This document shows, in pieces, positions 1 through 8,021 of a stretch of DNA of 64,000 nt; within the stretch, counting starts at the first letter, position 1; each line of letters begins with the position of its first letter. The notes beneath the pieces were generated by a model. It ran no database searches. It was not told the origin of the DNA and saw only the letters and a program-made list of their open reading frames with translations. The position numbers and the translations under genes are program-made. Source of the stretch: Mucilaginibacter celer (lineage in GTDB: Bacteria > Bacteroidota > Bacteroidia > Sphingobacteriales > Sphingobacteriaceae); assembly GCF_003576455.2 (NCBI RefSeq), contig NZ_CP032869.1:1922001-1986000 (forward strand), read 5' to 3'.

Positions 1-510
1 GACGCGTGCGACCAGGTGATGGATAAAATAGGTAAGCCCCGTAACCTGATAGGATACTTTTCCGAAAACATGATCCGCCTGAAAGAGAAACCAACTTTTA
101 CCGTACGGATGAAGGCTTACACAGCGGTGATATCGGTTTTAATAGCTGTTTTAAGCTATTTTATTTTTAGCAGGACAGATATGGACCTTACTGTAATGCG
201 CAGCGCCGGGATGCTGTACCAGCAACAGCCTGGCGGTTACATCAGCAATATTTACAACGCCGAGATTATCAATAAAACCGATACGGAGAAAACTGTAACC
301 ATTGTGGCAGATGATCCCTCGGTTAAAATAAAATATATCCAGGCACCGGATGTTATAGGCAAAGGGGCCACAGAAAAGGCCGTGTTTTTTATACTGCTCC
401 CGGCGTCGCACATCCGCACCGCCAAAACTAAAATCCGCTTAAAACTGGTGGTTAACCGCGAGGTGATCCAGATAGTAAGCACCAACTTTATAGGACCTGT
501 AAATGATTAA
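1..510 (+). CDS. ccoG: Cytochrome c oxidase accessory protein CcoG/FixG, C-terminal part
   Basis: The frame is open from the first base, so the gene is cut by the window edge and only about 169 C-terminal residues are present. They begin at the end of a ferredoxin-like segment (ACDQVMDKIGKPR, typical after the second 4Fe-4S cluster of CcoG). One membrane helix follows (around AVISVLIAVLSYFIF), then an Ig-like domain of about 100 residues, as in FixG C-termini. CcoG is a membrane ferredoxin-like protein that helps supply copper to the cbb3-type high-affinity terminal oxidase. The stop codon overlaps the next start (8 nt), so ccoG, fixH and safE are translationally coupled. The ccoNOP genes would lie upstream, outside the window. 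Confidence 0.9.
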   Translation, partial: DACDQVMDKIGKPRNLIGYFSENMIRLKEKPTFTVRMKAYTAVISVLIAVLSYFIFSRTDMDLTVMRSAGMLYQQQPGGYISNIYNAEIINKTDTEKTVTIVADDPSVKIKYIQAPDVIGKGATEKAVFFILLPASHIRTAKTKIRLKLVVNREVIQIVSTNFIGPVND

Positions 511-937
511 GCAAATGAATTGGGGAAAAGGAATAATAATAGGAATGGCGACATTTATGCTGTTCATCCTGAGTATGTGTATTTATATGTTCAACGTACC
601 GGTTGACGATTATGACCACCAGTACTATGAAAAAGGAATGAGTTTTAACAAGGATCATAACCGTGAAGAGCAGGTAATTAAAGATCATGCCGAGCCGTTA
701 ATAACCCAGCGTGGCGATCAGCTCAGCATCGCTTTCAGCAAGCCTGTAACCGGCCGGATAAGCTTTATGAGGCCTTCGGATAAAACGCAGGATAAAGCAT
801 TTGCACTTAATAGTGGAGCCGGCAACGAAGCCGGCATTATTTTGCAGGGCATGGCCAAAGGCCCCTGGCAATTAACGCTGGAGTGGGAGAGCGGCCATAA
901 AGCTTACCTGTATCATAAGGAGGTTTTTATAAAATGA
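503..937 (+). CDS. fixH: FixH/CcoH family protein of the cbb3 oxidase cluster
   Basis: This 144-residue protein has one N-terminal membrane helix (about residues 10-30, GIIIGMATFMLFILSMCIY). The VDDYDHQYYEKGMSF motif follows directly and is typical of FixH, and the rest is a small extracytoplasmic beta domain. FixH proteins assist cbb3 oxidase assembly together with CcoG and the copper ATPase CcoI. The start overlaps ccoG by 8 nt and the end overlaps the next gene by 4 nt, so it sits inside one operon. Family and context agree. Confidence 0.88.
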   Translation: MIKQMNWGKGIIIGMATFMLFILSMCIYMFNVPVDDYDHQYYEKGMSFNKDHNREEQVIKDHAEPLITQRGDQLSIAFSKPVTGRISFMRPSDKTQDKAFALNSGAGNEAGIILQGMAKGPWQLTLEWESGHKAYLYHKEVFIK

Positions 938-1626
938 GCAGCAACCAGATAGCTTTTTTTATAGGCCTGTTTGGCAGCGTACATTGCATAGGCATGTGCG
1001 GGCCGCTGGCTTTTGCTGTACCGGTTTCGCAAAACCGGTGGTGGCATGTTATAGCCAATAAATTGCTGTATAACATCGGCAGAGTAATTACATACACATT
1101 TTTAGGCCTGCTTGCTGGCGTTGCCGGGAAACAACTATGGCTTTACGGTTTGCAGCAGGGTGTAAGTTTGTTAAGCGGTATATTGATTATTATGGCGGGT
1201 TTTTCGCGCTTATTTAAACTGCAGCTGGCCGGGATGAAATTCACGCCTCACTTACTAAAACCAGTTAACAAACTGTTACACTATGCGTTACAGCATCGTG
1301 CCGGCCATTTGGTGGTTGGGTTACTTAATGGCTTGTTACCTTGCGGGTTTGTTTACCTTGCATTGGTTGGGGCAATTAATACTTCATCGCCTCTCAACGC
1401 AGCCAGCTATATGTTTTGGTTTGGGGCGGGCACATTTCCTTTAATGCTGGCTGCAACCATTGGTTTGGGCTTTGCGGGGCCGGTTGTAAGGCGACGTATA
1501 AGTAAGGCTATGCCTTACCTGATGGTGTGCCTCGGTTTTTGGTTCGTTTTAAGGGGCTTGAATCTGGATATTCCCTACCTAAGCCCTGCTAAACAATCAT
1601 CATCGGCTGCTGGTGTTTGCCGATAG
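934..1626 (+). CDS. TauE/SafE-type membrane protein of the cbb3 cluster
   Basis: This 230-residue polytopic membrane protein has about six hydrophobic segments. Near the N-terminus it carries GSVHCIGMCGPLA, the cysteine-containing motif typical of the SafE-like proteins that end ccoGH operons. A second LNGLLPCGFVY motif near residue 135 is the matching half of the internal repeat. Members are annotated as sulfite exporters, but those in cco operons are thought to act in copper handling for oxidase assembly. That role is inference from context. The start overlaps fixH (ATGA), and a strong hairpin follows the stop. Confidence 0.85.
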   Translation: MSSNQIAFFIGLFGSVHCIGMCGPLAFAVPVSQNRWWHVIANKLLYNIGRVITYTFLGLLAGVAGKQLWLYGLQQGVSLLSGILIIMAGFSRLFKLQLAGMKFTPHLLKPVNKLLHYALQHRAGHLVVGLLNGLLPCGFVYLALVGAINTSSPLNAASYMFWFGAGTFPLMLAATIGLGFAGPVVRRRISKAMPYLMVCLGFWFVLRGLNLDIPYLSPAKQSSSAAGVCR

Positions 1627-1634
1627 GTTTCTAA

Positions 1635-1677
1635 ACACGCAGGGGCTAAGAAAACTTTATTCTTAGCCGCTGCGTGT
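1635..1677. terminator. Hairpin terminator between convergent safE and hemN
   Basis: Two arms, ACACGCAG plus GGCTAAGAA and their reverse complement, close a seven-base loop with one G/G mismatch. This long stem begins nine bases after the safE stop and ends 45 bases before the hemN stop on the other strand. It could serve both converging transcripts. Confidence 0.75.
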
Positions 1678-1722
1678 GTGAAAAAATCTGCTCGATATGT
1701 GTTGACTGATCATAAGTACATG

Positions 1723-3084
1723 CTATATCGCCATACTAAACAGTTGTGTTGCCGGTTTATTGGCCCAAAGCCGGGCGTCGAGCGCCATGCAAATGTTTCG
1801 TAAAAAGTTTTTGCCTGTGGGTGTTACCTTTAATCCCCACGAATTAAGTTCAATTAATCCGTCATCGGCCAATGGTTGTAATCTTTCAATTCCGTCCAGC
1901 AAGGCTTCACATGGCTCGGTATGATGGTTCCAACTGGTTTGGCCTTTACACATGATCTGCTGGATATGCCTGCGGATTATGATATCATCGTTGGTTAGCA
2001 GGTGACCTTTAAAAACAGGCAGTTCGCCGTTTTTTACCAGTTCGAGGTATTCCTCAACAGATTTTACATTTTGGGCAAAAGCATATCGAGAATCGCTGAT
2101 AGAAGATACTCCCAAACCAACCAGTAGTTGAGTGTGCTGATGGGTGTACCCCATAAAATTACGATGAAGGTTACCGGCCTGTTCAGCAAGTAGCAGCTCA
2201 TCTCCTGGTAAAGCGAAATGGTCCATGCCAACTTCAAGATAACCGTAGTGCTTTAACAGCGCGCGGCCTACATCGTATAGTTTGGTCTTGAGTTTTGCAT
2301 CCGGCAAATCATCTTCGGTGAAACGGCGCTGGCCTGGTTTTAACCACGGCACATGAGCGTAGCTGTAAAAAGCAATCCTATCGGGCTTTAATGCGGCTAC
2401 TTCCTGCAGGGTTGTTGCCAGGCCGGCTAAGGTTTGCAGCGGTAAACCATATATCAGATCATAGTTGATGGATGTATATCCTATGTGCCTTGCCTGCCCG
2501 GTAACCGTACGCACCTGATCAATACTTTGCTGGCGGTTAATGATAAACTGAACCTTAGGATCGAAATCCTGGATGCCAAGACTTAGCCTCCTGAAACCAA
2601 GATCATACAAAACCTGCAAATGATCAACGGTGGTATTGGCCGGATGCGCTTCAAAACTGAAAGATGCATCCAGGTGTACTTCTGTATGCAGCAGGATAGC
2701 ACTAATGAGCGCTTTTAAATTTGCCGCACTAAAAAAAGTAGGCGTACCGCCACCGAGGTGAATCTCCCGGATCAGGGGCTTCCCGCCAAAAATATTTTTA
2801 TACATGGCCCATTCCAGCAATAAAGCTTTAATATATGGCTCCTCGACCCTGTGGTTTTTGGTAATCCGGGTATTGCAGCCGCAATAGGTGCAAAGGTTTT
2901 CGCAAAAAGGTAAATGAATGTAGATGCTTATACCTTCCTGTGCATTGCTCTCATAAAATGAGCTGTTTACAGTTTTTATCCATTCTTCTTTAGTAAAAGC
3001 CCCGGTATCCCAATAAGGCATAGTTGGGTAGCTGGTGTACCGCGGAGCAGCCACATTGTATTTAGCTGTTAGTGATGGTTCCAT
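1723..3084 (-). CDS. hemN: Oxygen-independent coproporphyrinogen III oxidase HemN
   Basis: This 453-residue radical SAM enzyme converts coproporphyrinogen III to protoporphyrinogen IX without oxygen. The cluster motif is C61-ENL-C65-TY-C68-G-C70, the CxxxCxxC(xC) form of true HemN. The N-terminus NVAAPRYTSYPT, LGGGTPTF and the C-terminal winged-helix region all fit, and the length is normal for HemN. The frame stays open 19 codons upstream into ldhA. I chose the ATG at 3084 because MEPSLTAKYN matches the family start and it lies 4 nt after the ldhA stop. ldhA and hemN form one operon, probably controlled by the FNR-like box at 4188. Anaerobic haem synthesis fits the cbb3 and FixL-like neighbours. 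Confidence 0.95.
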   Translation of the reverse strand: MEPSLTAKYNVAAPRYTSYPTMPYWDTGAFTKEEWIKTVNSSFYESNAQEGISIYIHLPFCENLCTYCGCNTRITKNHRVEEPYIKALLLEWAMYKNIFGGKPLIREIHLGGGTPTFFSAANLKALISAILLHTEVHLDASFSFEAHPANTTVDHLQVLYDLGFRRLSLGIQDFDPKVQFIINRQQSIDQVRTVTGQARHIGYTSINYDLIYGLPLQTLAGLATTLQEVAALKPDRIAFYSYAHVPWLKPGQRRFTEDDLPDAKLKTKLYDVGRALLKHYGYLEVGMDHFALPGDELLLAEQAGNLHRNFMGYTHQHTQLLVGLGVSSISDSRYAFAQNVKSVEEYLELVKNGELPVFKGHLLTNDDIIIRRHIQQIMCKGQTSWNHHTEPCEALLDGIERLQPLADDGLIELNSWGLKVTPTGKNFLRNICMALDARLWANKPATQLFSMAI

Positions 3085-3088
3085 AAAA

Positions 3089-4120
3089 TTAAATTTTAAT
3101 TTCAACAGGCAGGCTAACGCGGCAGCTATTAGCGCAGGCACAATTATCGCCCGCGCATTTGTTTATTTGCCATTTATCCAGATTGCGGATGGTTTTGTCT
3201 GCAATTTCCTGCAGGGCTTCTTTAGTTAGATATGCCTGGTGCGGCGTAACCAAAACATTGGGATAGTTTAATAAGCTGTGTAGCAGGGGATCTTTAACGG
3301 CATCGTTTTCATGATCTTCAAAAAATAAACCTTTTTCAAATTCATAAACATCAAGGCCCAGGTAACCCATTTTGCCGCTCTTTAATGCGGCTATGGCATC
3401 GGTTGTTCTGATGAGTGCCCCGCGGGAGGTATTGATCAACATCACGCCATTTTTCATCTGCCTGATGGTTTGGTTTTTGATAAGATGTTTTGTGGCGGCT
3501 GTAAGCGGTAAATGAAGAGATATAATATCGGCATTAGCCAGTAGTTCTTCTAAAGTTACGGGTGTAATATGCTCAACATCGGCCGGAAATGCGGGGTCGT
3601 AAGCTATTACGTTGCAGCTAAGCCCGTTAAATATCTTTGCAGCAGCTTTGCCTGTATTGCCCAGGCCTATCAGCCCAACTGTTTTGCCGGCAAAATTAAA
3701 ACCAATCAGCTCATCGTTCCTGAAATCGAAATGGTGACTGTGTTTATCCGCCCTGATAATTTGCCTGTTTAACGCGAAGGCCAGTGCTACCGCATGTTCG
3801 GCAATGGCCTGAGGCGAATAGGAGGGGATGTTTGCAATGCTGATGCCGTATGTAGCGGCAAGCTGTTTATCAATATGATCGGTTCCGGTTGATCGGGTTA
3901 TGATAAGTTTCACACCATAATCCGCAAGCTGTTTAATTACCGCTGCCGATACATCATCGTTGGTAAAAACAATTACTGCGTCTTTTCCCTCGGCAAATAC
4001 GGCTGTATCGATACTGAGGGCATTTGATATTAAGGTAATGTCGTGTTTTTTTTGATTGGCCTTTGCCAAAAACTCCTTTTCAAAAGGCTTTATACTGTAG
4101 GCTACTGCTTTCATTTGCAA
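3089..4120 (-). CDS. ldhA: D-lactate dehydrogenase (2-hydroxyacid dehydrogenase family)
   Basis: This 343-residue NAD-dependent D-2-hydroxyacid dehydrogenase most likely reduces pyruvate to D-lactate during fermentation. The nucleotide-binding motif is GLIGLGNTGKAA. The catalytic Arg, Glu and His lie in NTSRGAL, GLDVYEFE and TPHQAYLT, in the order usual for LdhA. The tail is odd: after the last family helix it ends with four cysteines in a short stretch (C322, C327, C329, C333; CX4CXCX3C). The family does not need this tail for catalysis. The gene is first in an operon with hemN (4-nt gap), with a TGATgtttATCA box about 73 bp upstream. Confidence 0.9.
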   Translation of the reverse strand: MQMKAVAYSIKPFEKEFLAKANQKKHDITLISNALSIDTAVFAEGKDAVIVFTNDDVSAAVIKQLADYGVKLIITRSTGTDHIDKQLAATYGISIANIPSYSPQAIAEHAVALAFALNRQIIRADKHSHHFDFRNDELIGFNFAGKTVGLIGLGNTGKAAAKIFNGLSCNVIAYDPAFPADVEHITPVTLEELLANADIISLHLPLTAATKHLIKNQTIRQMKNGVMLINTSRGALIRTTDAIAALKSGKMGYLGLDVYEFEKGLFFEDHENDAVKDPLLHSLLNYPNVLVTPHQAYLTKEALQEIADKTIRNLDKWQINKCAGDNCACANSCRVSLPVEIKI

Positions 4121-4187
4121 TAATATTAATGTAACAAAGTTAGCCCCGGTGCCAGGCTTACCGAATGAGGTTCATCAATCCGAAATG

Positions 4188-4199
4188 TGATGTTTATCA
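4188..4199. promoter_or_regulatory. FNR-like box upstream of ldhA-hemN
   Basis: TGATgtttATCA is a perfect FNR-type palindrome core centred 73 bp upstream of the ldhA start. It overlaps the stop codon of the receiver-FNR regulator gene. No convincing -7 element is seen at the 33-bp spacing found at the stress-gene promoters. Confidence 0.6.
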
Positions 4200-5249
4200 G
4201 TTTCTCATTTTTGAAAGCCGGGTAGGATCTAAAATGGTAATCACACTGCCTTTTTTATCAATCAGTCCTTCATCTTTAAAATCAGACAGCGTTCTGCTCA
4301 CCGTTTCGGTGGCCATCCCGGCCATAGCTGCAAGATCTTCCCTCGAGATCTTAAAACTTTCGGTGTCGCTGGTATATTGCCTGTTAAGGCGCAGCATAGC
4401 TTCGGCCATCCTTTTTCGTACCGAATGGTAAGCCAATTGTAATAGCTGTTCTTCTTTTTCGCGGATGTTGTTGGCCAGCAACCTGATAAATTCCCTCGCA
4501 ATGTCCGGATATAAATTAAGCAGTTCATCCAGCTGATCTTTCGGGATCAGGCAAAGCAGGCTATCCTCAAGTGCGGTAGCCGTTTCGCTGTACGTTTCGT
4601 TAGATAAAAATGAATGGATGCCGATATATTCTTCGCTTGTGTAAATCCCGGTCATTAACTCGCGGCCGTCTTCGGCCATTTTAGTGCTTTTAATACGGCC
4701 TTTTACCAACAGGTAAAGGCCATTACCCTTATCGCCCTCGTAATAAACTACCTGGTTTTTTTTAAACTGCCGGGCTTTGCGTTCGTCAATTACCCGCTTT
4801 AGCTCGGTAAGCCCTTTGTTTTTAGCAAGCAACAAATTCAAATTATCAAGCGATTTGCTGTAGAAGGATTGCTGCGCCTCCCTTTTTTTTAACCTGCTTT
4901 CAACGGCATTCAGCAATTCCATATCGTCAAACGGTTTGGTAAGGTAATCGTCGGCTCCCATTTCCATGCCTTTTCGCAGGTCAACGCGCTCGGCCTTCGC
5001 AGTTAAAAATATAAACGGGATTGCCGCCGTAACGGGGTTTTTATTCAGCATATACAATACGCCGTACCCGTCAAGCTCGGGCATCATGATGTCACACAAA
5101 ATAATATCGGGAATATTGTTTACGGCCAGTTCAACCCCTAAACGGCCATTGGCGGCTTCAAATACTTTGTAGCCGGCAAGCTCAAGTATTTCAACTACGT
5201 TTTCGCGGATGTCGTTATTATCTTCAATAATCAAAATTTTTTTGCTCAT
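4197..5249 (-). CDS. Response regulator: receiver fused to Crp/FNR DNA-binding module
   Basis: This 350-residue protein has a canonical receiver at residues 3-118 (acidic E9/D10, phosphoacceptor D53, T83, K105). A cyclic-nucleotide-type beta-barrel follows at about 145-235, then a long dimer helix at about 240-285 and a winged helix at about 290-345. The recognition helix reads TETVSR, so E315, S318 and R319 match FNR E209, S212 and R213, which predicts TGAT-type half-sites. The N-terminal FNR cysteine cluster is absent, so oxygen should be sensed by the partner kinase. The start overlaps the upstream kinase stop by 4 nt, giving a coupled pair. In effect it is a FixJ receiver joined to a FixK/FNR output. 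It is the candidate regulator of the boxes listed in this window. Confidence 0.93.
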   Translation of the reverse strand: MSKKILIIEDNNDIRENVVEILELAGYKVFEAANGRLGVELAVNNIPDIILCDIMMPELDGYGVLYMLNKNPVTAAIPFIFLTAKAERVDLRKGMEMGADDYLTKPFDDMELLNAVESRLKKREAQQSFYSKSLDNLNLLLAKNKGLTELKRVIDERKARQFKKNQVVYYEGDKGNGLYLLVKGRIKSTKMAEDGRELMTGIYTSEEYIGIHSFLSNETYSETATALEDSLLCLIPKDQLDELLNLYPDIAREFIRLLANNIREKEEQLLQLAYHSVRKRMAEAMLRLNRQYTSDTESFKISREDLAAMAGMATETVSRTLSDFKDEGLIDKKGSVITILDPTRLSKMRN

Positions 5250-6433
5250 TGTTCGGGAAATGAAATGGTGAATAAAGTGCCTTTGTTAATACTGCTTTTA
5301 AAAGTTACGTTGCCATTCATAAGGCGCACGTAGCGGGCCACTATATGGAGGCCCAAGCCGGTGCCTGGAATATTACCGGTGTTATGAGCTCTGAAAAAAG
5401 CCTCGAACAGATGTTTTTGATCCGTGTCGGGAATACCTATACCATTATCTTTAACGGTGATGGTGCATCCGCTTTTGCTTAACTCGGTATTAAACTCAAT
5501 AAAAGTGTTCTCCCCCGAGTATTTGATGGCATTGGCGATGAGGTTGATGATACAGTTTTTTAACAGGTTAAGGTCCAGGTTAACCTTGCTGTTGCTGCCG
5601 GTATGCAGGTAAATAATATTTTGATCTTTCTTGGCCATCAGCTGCATTTCTTCGGTTATTTCTTCGGCCAGTTTAACAAGGTCAAAAACCGTTGGAGAGG
5701 GCTCAACACGCCCGGCCTCCAGTTTCTCGTGCGATAGAAAATCATTCAGGATAGTGGTAAGATTGCCTACCGCATTTTTTATTTTACCCACATGCTTGCT
5801 GATGTTTTTGCTTTGCGATTGCCCGGCATATTTTTCAATAAGCGAGGCAGAAAGCTGTACTGCGCTCAAAGGGGTGCGAAACTCGTGCGAAGCCATCGAT
5901 ACAAAACGACTTTTCAATTGCCCCAGCTCTTTTTCTTTTTCGAGCGAGATGCTTACCTCATCTTTAGCTTTCTCGAGTTCTTTAACTGATAGCATGAGCG
6001 ATTGGGTGCGCTCTTCCACCTCGTCTTTCAAATGGGCAGCATACTCTTTTAACCGGTCTTCGGCTTCTTTTTCACGGCTTAGGTCGTGTATAAAGCCGGT
6101 ATATATGATGCGCCCGGAGTATTTTACTTCGCTAACTGCGAGGCGAAACGGAAAAAGGGTTCCGTCTTTTCGCAAACCGGTTACTTCACGGCCAATACCG
6201 ATGATATGTCCGCGACCGGTTTGCTGATATCTTCTGATGTATTCGTCATGTTGTTCCCGATGAGGCGGGGGCATTAATATAGATATGTTTTTACCGGTCA
6301 CTTCGGCGGGCTTATATTGAAACAGCCTGCATGCCGGAGGGTTGATCGATTCGATCAGCCCGCGATCGTTGATAGTGATAATTCCATCGATAGCGTTTTC
6401 AATAATAGCGTTCAACAATGCCGCGCTTTCCAT
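5246..6433 (-). CDS. FixL-like heme-PAS sensor histidine kinase
   Basis: This soluble 395-residue kinase has a PAS domain at about 1-120, a coiled coil at about 122-172, a DHp domain with H183 (MASHEFRTPL) and an HATPase domain (DNGIGI, GTGLGL). The PAS domain keeps the residues that hold haem in rhizobial FixL. H62 (QHDEYIRRY) matches the proximal H200. R68, H76, I77 and R82 match R206, H214, I215 and R220 at identical spacing, and V100 replaces I238. Haem binding and oxygen sensing are therefore strongly predicted but not proven. It is coupled by a 4-nt overlap to the receiver-FNR gene. A long FNR-type palindrome 89 bp upstream suggests autoregulation. Confidence 0.92.
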   Translation of the reverse strand: MESAALLNAIIENAIDGIITINDRGLIESINPPACRLFQYKPAEVTGKNISILMPPPHREQHDEYIRRYQQTGRGHIIGIGREVTGLRKDGTLFPFRLAVSEVKYSGRIIYTGFIHDLSREKEAEDRLKEYAAHLKDEVEERTQSLMLSVKELEKAKDEVSISLEKEKELGQLKSRFVSMASHEFRTPLSAVQLSASLIEKYAGQSQSKNISKHVGKIKNAVGNLTTILNDFLSHEKLEAGRVEPSPTVFDLVKLAEEITEEMQLMAKKDQNIIYLHTGSNSKVNLDLNLLKNCIINLIANAIKYSGENTFIEFNTELSKSGCTITVKDNGIGIPDTDQKHLFEAFFRAHNTGNIPGTGLGLHIVARYVRLMNGNVTFKSSINKGTLFTISFPEQ

Positions 6434-6506
6434 ATAAACCCCGGATGATTTTTAAGTGGCAAACAAATATCAGCTCGTGCGGGCAAATGGGGCATAACGA
6501 TATTCA

Positions 6507-6538
6507 GTTTAAAAAATGATCAATATCATTTTTTAAAC
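6507..6538. promoter_or_regulatory. Long FNR-type palindrome upstream of the FixL-like kinase operon
   Basis: Perfect 14-bp inverted arms (GTTTAAAAAATGAT and its complement) surround a CAAT spacer. The core at 6517-6528 is TGATcaatATCA. Its centre is 89 bp upstream of the kinase start and about 100 bp past the ompW stop. The stem is almost all A/T, so an operator is more likely than a terminator, though weak terminator activity for ompW cannot be excluded. Confidence 0.6.
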
Positions 6539-6626
6539 CGGGTTTTTGATTAAATAAAATTTGCTTTATGTAAAAAGCCGGGCAGTAGTTGCCAGGCCTT
6601 TTTAAAATTTGATTATAAGTTTGATA

Positions 6627-7319
6627 TTACTTTATTCTATATCCAACCCCGATGCCAAACACCCAGGGCCTGATCTTTACATCGGCCGCAATATTTTGCA
6701 ACAACGGAGCTAAGGTCTGGTTATTTGCAGGGGTAAGGTTAGCCGCATTAACTGTGGCATTGGTGTTCAGAAAGATTTTTTTCACATCAATATTCAGGAA
6801 TACGTTTTTGCTGATATCATAATCAATGCCGGCTTGTGCCGCGAATGAAAATTTATTTTGATAATCTATCCCCTGTACAACCGGGCCTTTATCGGCGCTA
6901 TAAAATATAGTGTAGTTTGCACCAGCACCCAGGTATGGTTTAAATGCCGTACCGGTTGGCAAATGATATTGTAAAGTTAAGGTTGGAGGCAGTAACCAAA
7001 CCTTGCCAAGGTTAACATCTGCCGAGGCGCTGCCCCCGATGGCGGTAAGGTTTGAACCCTGCGTTTTTACCTTATGTTTTGAAGTGGCGAGGATCAATTC
7101 GGCAGAAAAGTTTTTGGTAAAAAAGTAAGTGATATCAAGTTCGGGCACAAAGGCATTTGTGATATTGATATTACCACCAATAACACCAATGTTAGCACTT
7201 TCCTGCGGTACTATCCCTATGGCGCGTAAACGGATGTCCCATTCGTTTTTTTGTTGGGCAAAAGTATTTAATCCACAAAACAGGCACAGGGCCATTACAC
7301 ATAGTTTTAAAGTTTTCAT
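6627..7319 (-). CDS. ompW: OmpW family outer membrane protein
   Basis: This 230-residue protein has a signal peptide (about residues 1-21, ending FAQ) followed by an eight-strand barrel pattern. The LDITYFFTKNFSAEL and LPPTLTLQYHLP segments and a terminal GIGVGYRIK strand are typical of OmpW. OmpW forms a small channel for hydrophobic compounds and in enterobacteria is induced without oxygen by FNR. Here a TGATattgATCA box lies 83 bp upstream, consistent with the same logic. The gene stands alone between the FixL-like kinase gene and the divergent queD-like gene. Confidence 0.85.
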   Translation of the reverse strand: MKTLKLCVMALCLFCGLNTFAQQKNEWDIRLRAIGIVPQESANIGVIGGNINITNAFVPELDITYFFTKNFSAELILATSKHKVKTQGSNLTAIGGSASADVNLGKVWLLPPTLTLQYHLPTGTAFKPYLGAGANYTIFYSADKGPVVQGIDYQNKFSFAAQAGIDYDISKNVFLNIDVKKIFLNTNATVNAANLTPANNQTLAPLLQNIAADVKIRPWVFGIGVGYRIK

Positions 7320-7396
7320 AATATCTCAGATTGAATTATGGCCCAAAACTATGGCGGTTAAAATGACCGGTCCGTGATGCTAAACAGACTGCATGC

Positions 7397-7408
7397 TGAT
7401 ATTGATCA
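7397..7408. promoter_or_regulatory. FNR-like box between ompW and the queD-like gene
   Basis: TGATattgATCA is a perfect core palindrome centred 83 bp upstream of ompW on one side and about 148 bp upstream of the divergent queD-like gene on the other. Distance favours ompW as the target. Confidence 0.55.
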
Positions 7409-7550
7409 TTGCTGCTAAGTGTTTGATTAAGCAGTTAAGCAAAATCGTTAATAAAACAATGATAAAGGTTTTATTATCCGGAAACCATCGTCATTCGATA
7501 GACTATGACCGCGGCCGGATCTTGCGGCCTCATTATTTATTGTAATAATC

Positions 7551-7907
7551 ATGATCATTTATCAGCATTTTACCTTTGATGCCGCTCATTTTTTACCTCA
7601 TGTGCCCCAAGGGCATAAGTGCCGTAATTTGCATGGGCACACCTATCACCTTACGCTTTACATAACCGGTGAAATTATGGAAAAGGAGGGCTGGATATTG
7701 GATTTCTCTGATTTGAAAGCTATTGCTCAACAGGTGATAGGGACGCTTGATCACACGCTCCTCAATAACATTGAAGGCCTCTCCAATCCAACAGCCGAAC
7801 TTTTAGCCAAATGGATCTGGCAAAAATTAATACCCTTGCTGCCCGGTTTAAAAAAGATAGAGCTTAAAGAAACGCCGGCTTCGGGCGTAGTATATAACGG
7901 AGACTAA
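7551..7907 (+). CDS. queD: 6-pyruvoyl-tetrahydropterin synthase / QueD family protein
   Basis: This 118-residue protein has the usual length and motifs of 6-carboxy-tetrahydropterin synthase, an early enzyme of queuosine (7-deazaguanine) synthesis. The zinc-binding histidines are H13 (DAAH) and those of HGH. The catalytic cysteine precedes them in GHKCRNLHGH, and LDHTLLN and KETPASG supply the rest of the active site. No other queuosine genes are nearby, so the exact substrate (QueD or PTPS) is not settled. It is the first plus-strand gene after the ompW divergence. The downstream USP gene has its own FNR-like promoter. Confidence 0.85.
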   Translation: MIIYQHFTFDAAHFLPHVPQGHKCRNLHGHTYHLTLYITGEIMEKEGWILDFSDLKAIAQQVIGTLDHTLLNNIEGLSNPTAELLAKWIWQKLIPLLPGLKKIELKETPASGVVYNGD

Positions 7908-7954
7908 CAACCGCTTTTGGAAACTTAATTCTGTTTCGGCATCATTTATATAGG

Positions 7955-7997
7955 TGACCGCTGTCATTATTTCCCCATCTAAAAAAGGGCAGTTTTG
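7955..7997 (+). promoter_or_regulatory. FNR-like box and -7 element of the USP-adh operon
   Basis: The box TGACcgctGTCA (7955-7966) is followed by CAgtTTTG (7990-7997), a match to the Bacteroidota -7 element TAnnTTTG. The two centres are exactly 33 bp apart, so the box would sit near -41, the class II activator position. The USP ATG is at 8022. Confidence 0.6.
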
Positions 7998-8021
7998 TGA
8001 TATCAAATAATCATAACCAAT

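Noticed and set aside
3085..3141. Extended hemN start 19 codons upstream (472-residue version)
   Set aside because: It would overlap the ldhA end by 53 bases, and the extra residues do not resemble HemN; MEPSLTAKYN at 3084 fits the family start.
5631..6227. 198-codon open frame antisense to the FixL-like kinase
   Set aside because: It is a shadow of the kinase gene: Ser/Arg-rich, with no recognisable motif, whereas the opposite strand has full kinase motifs.
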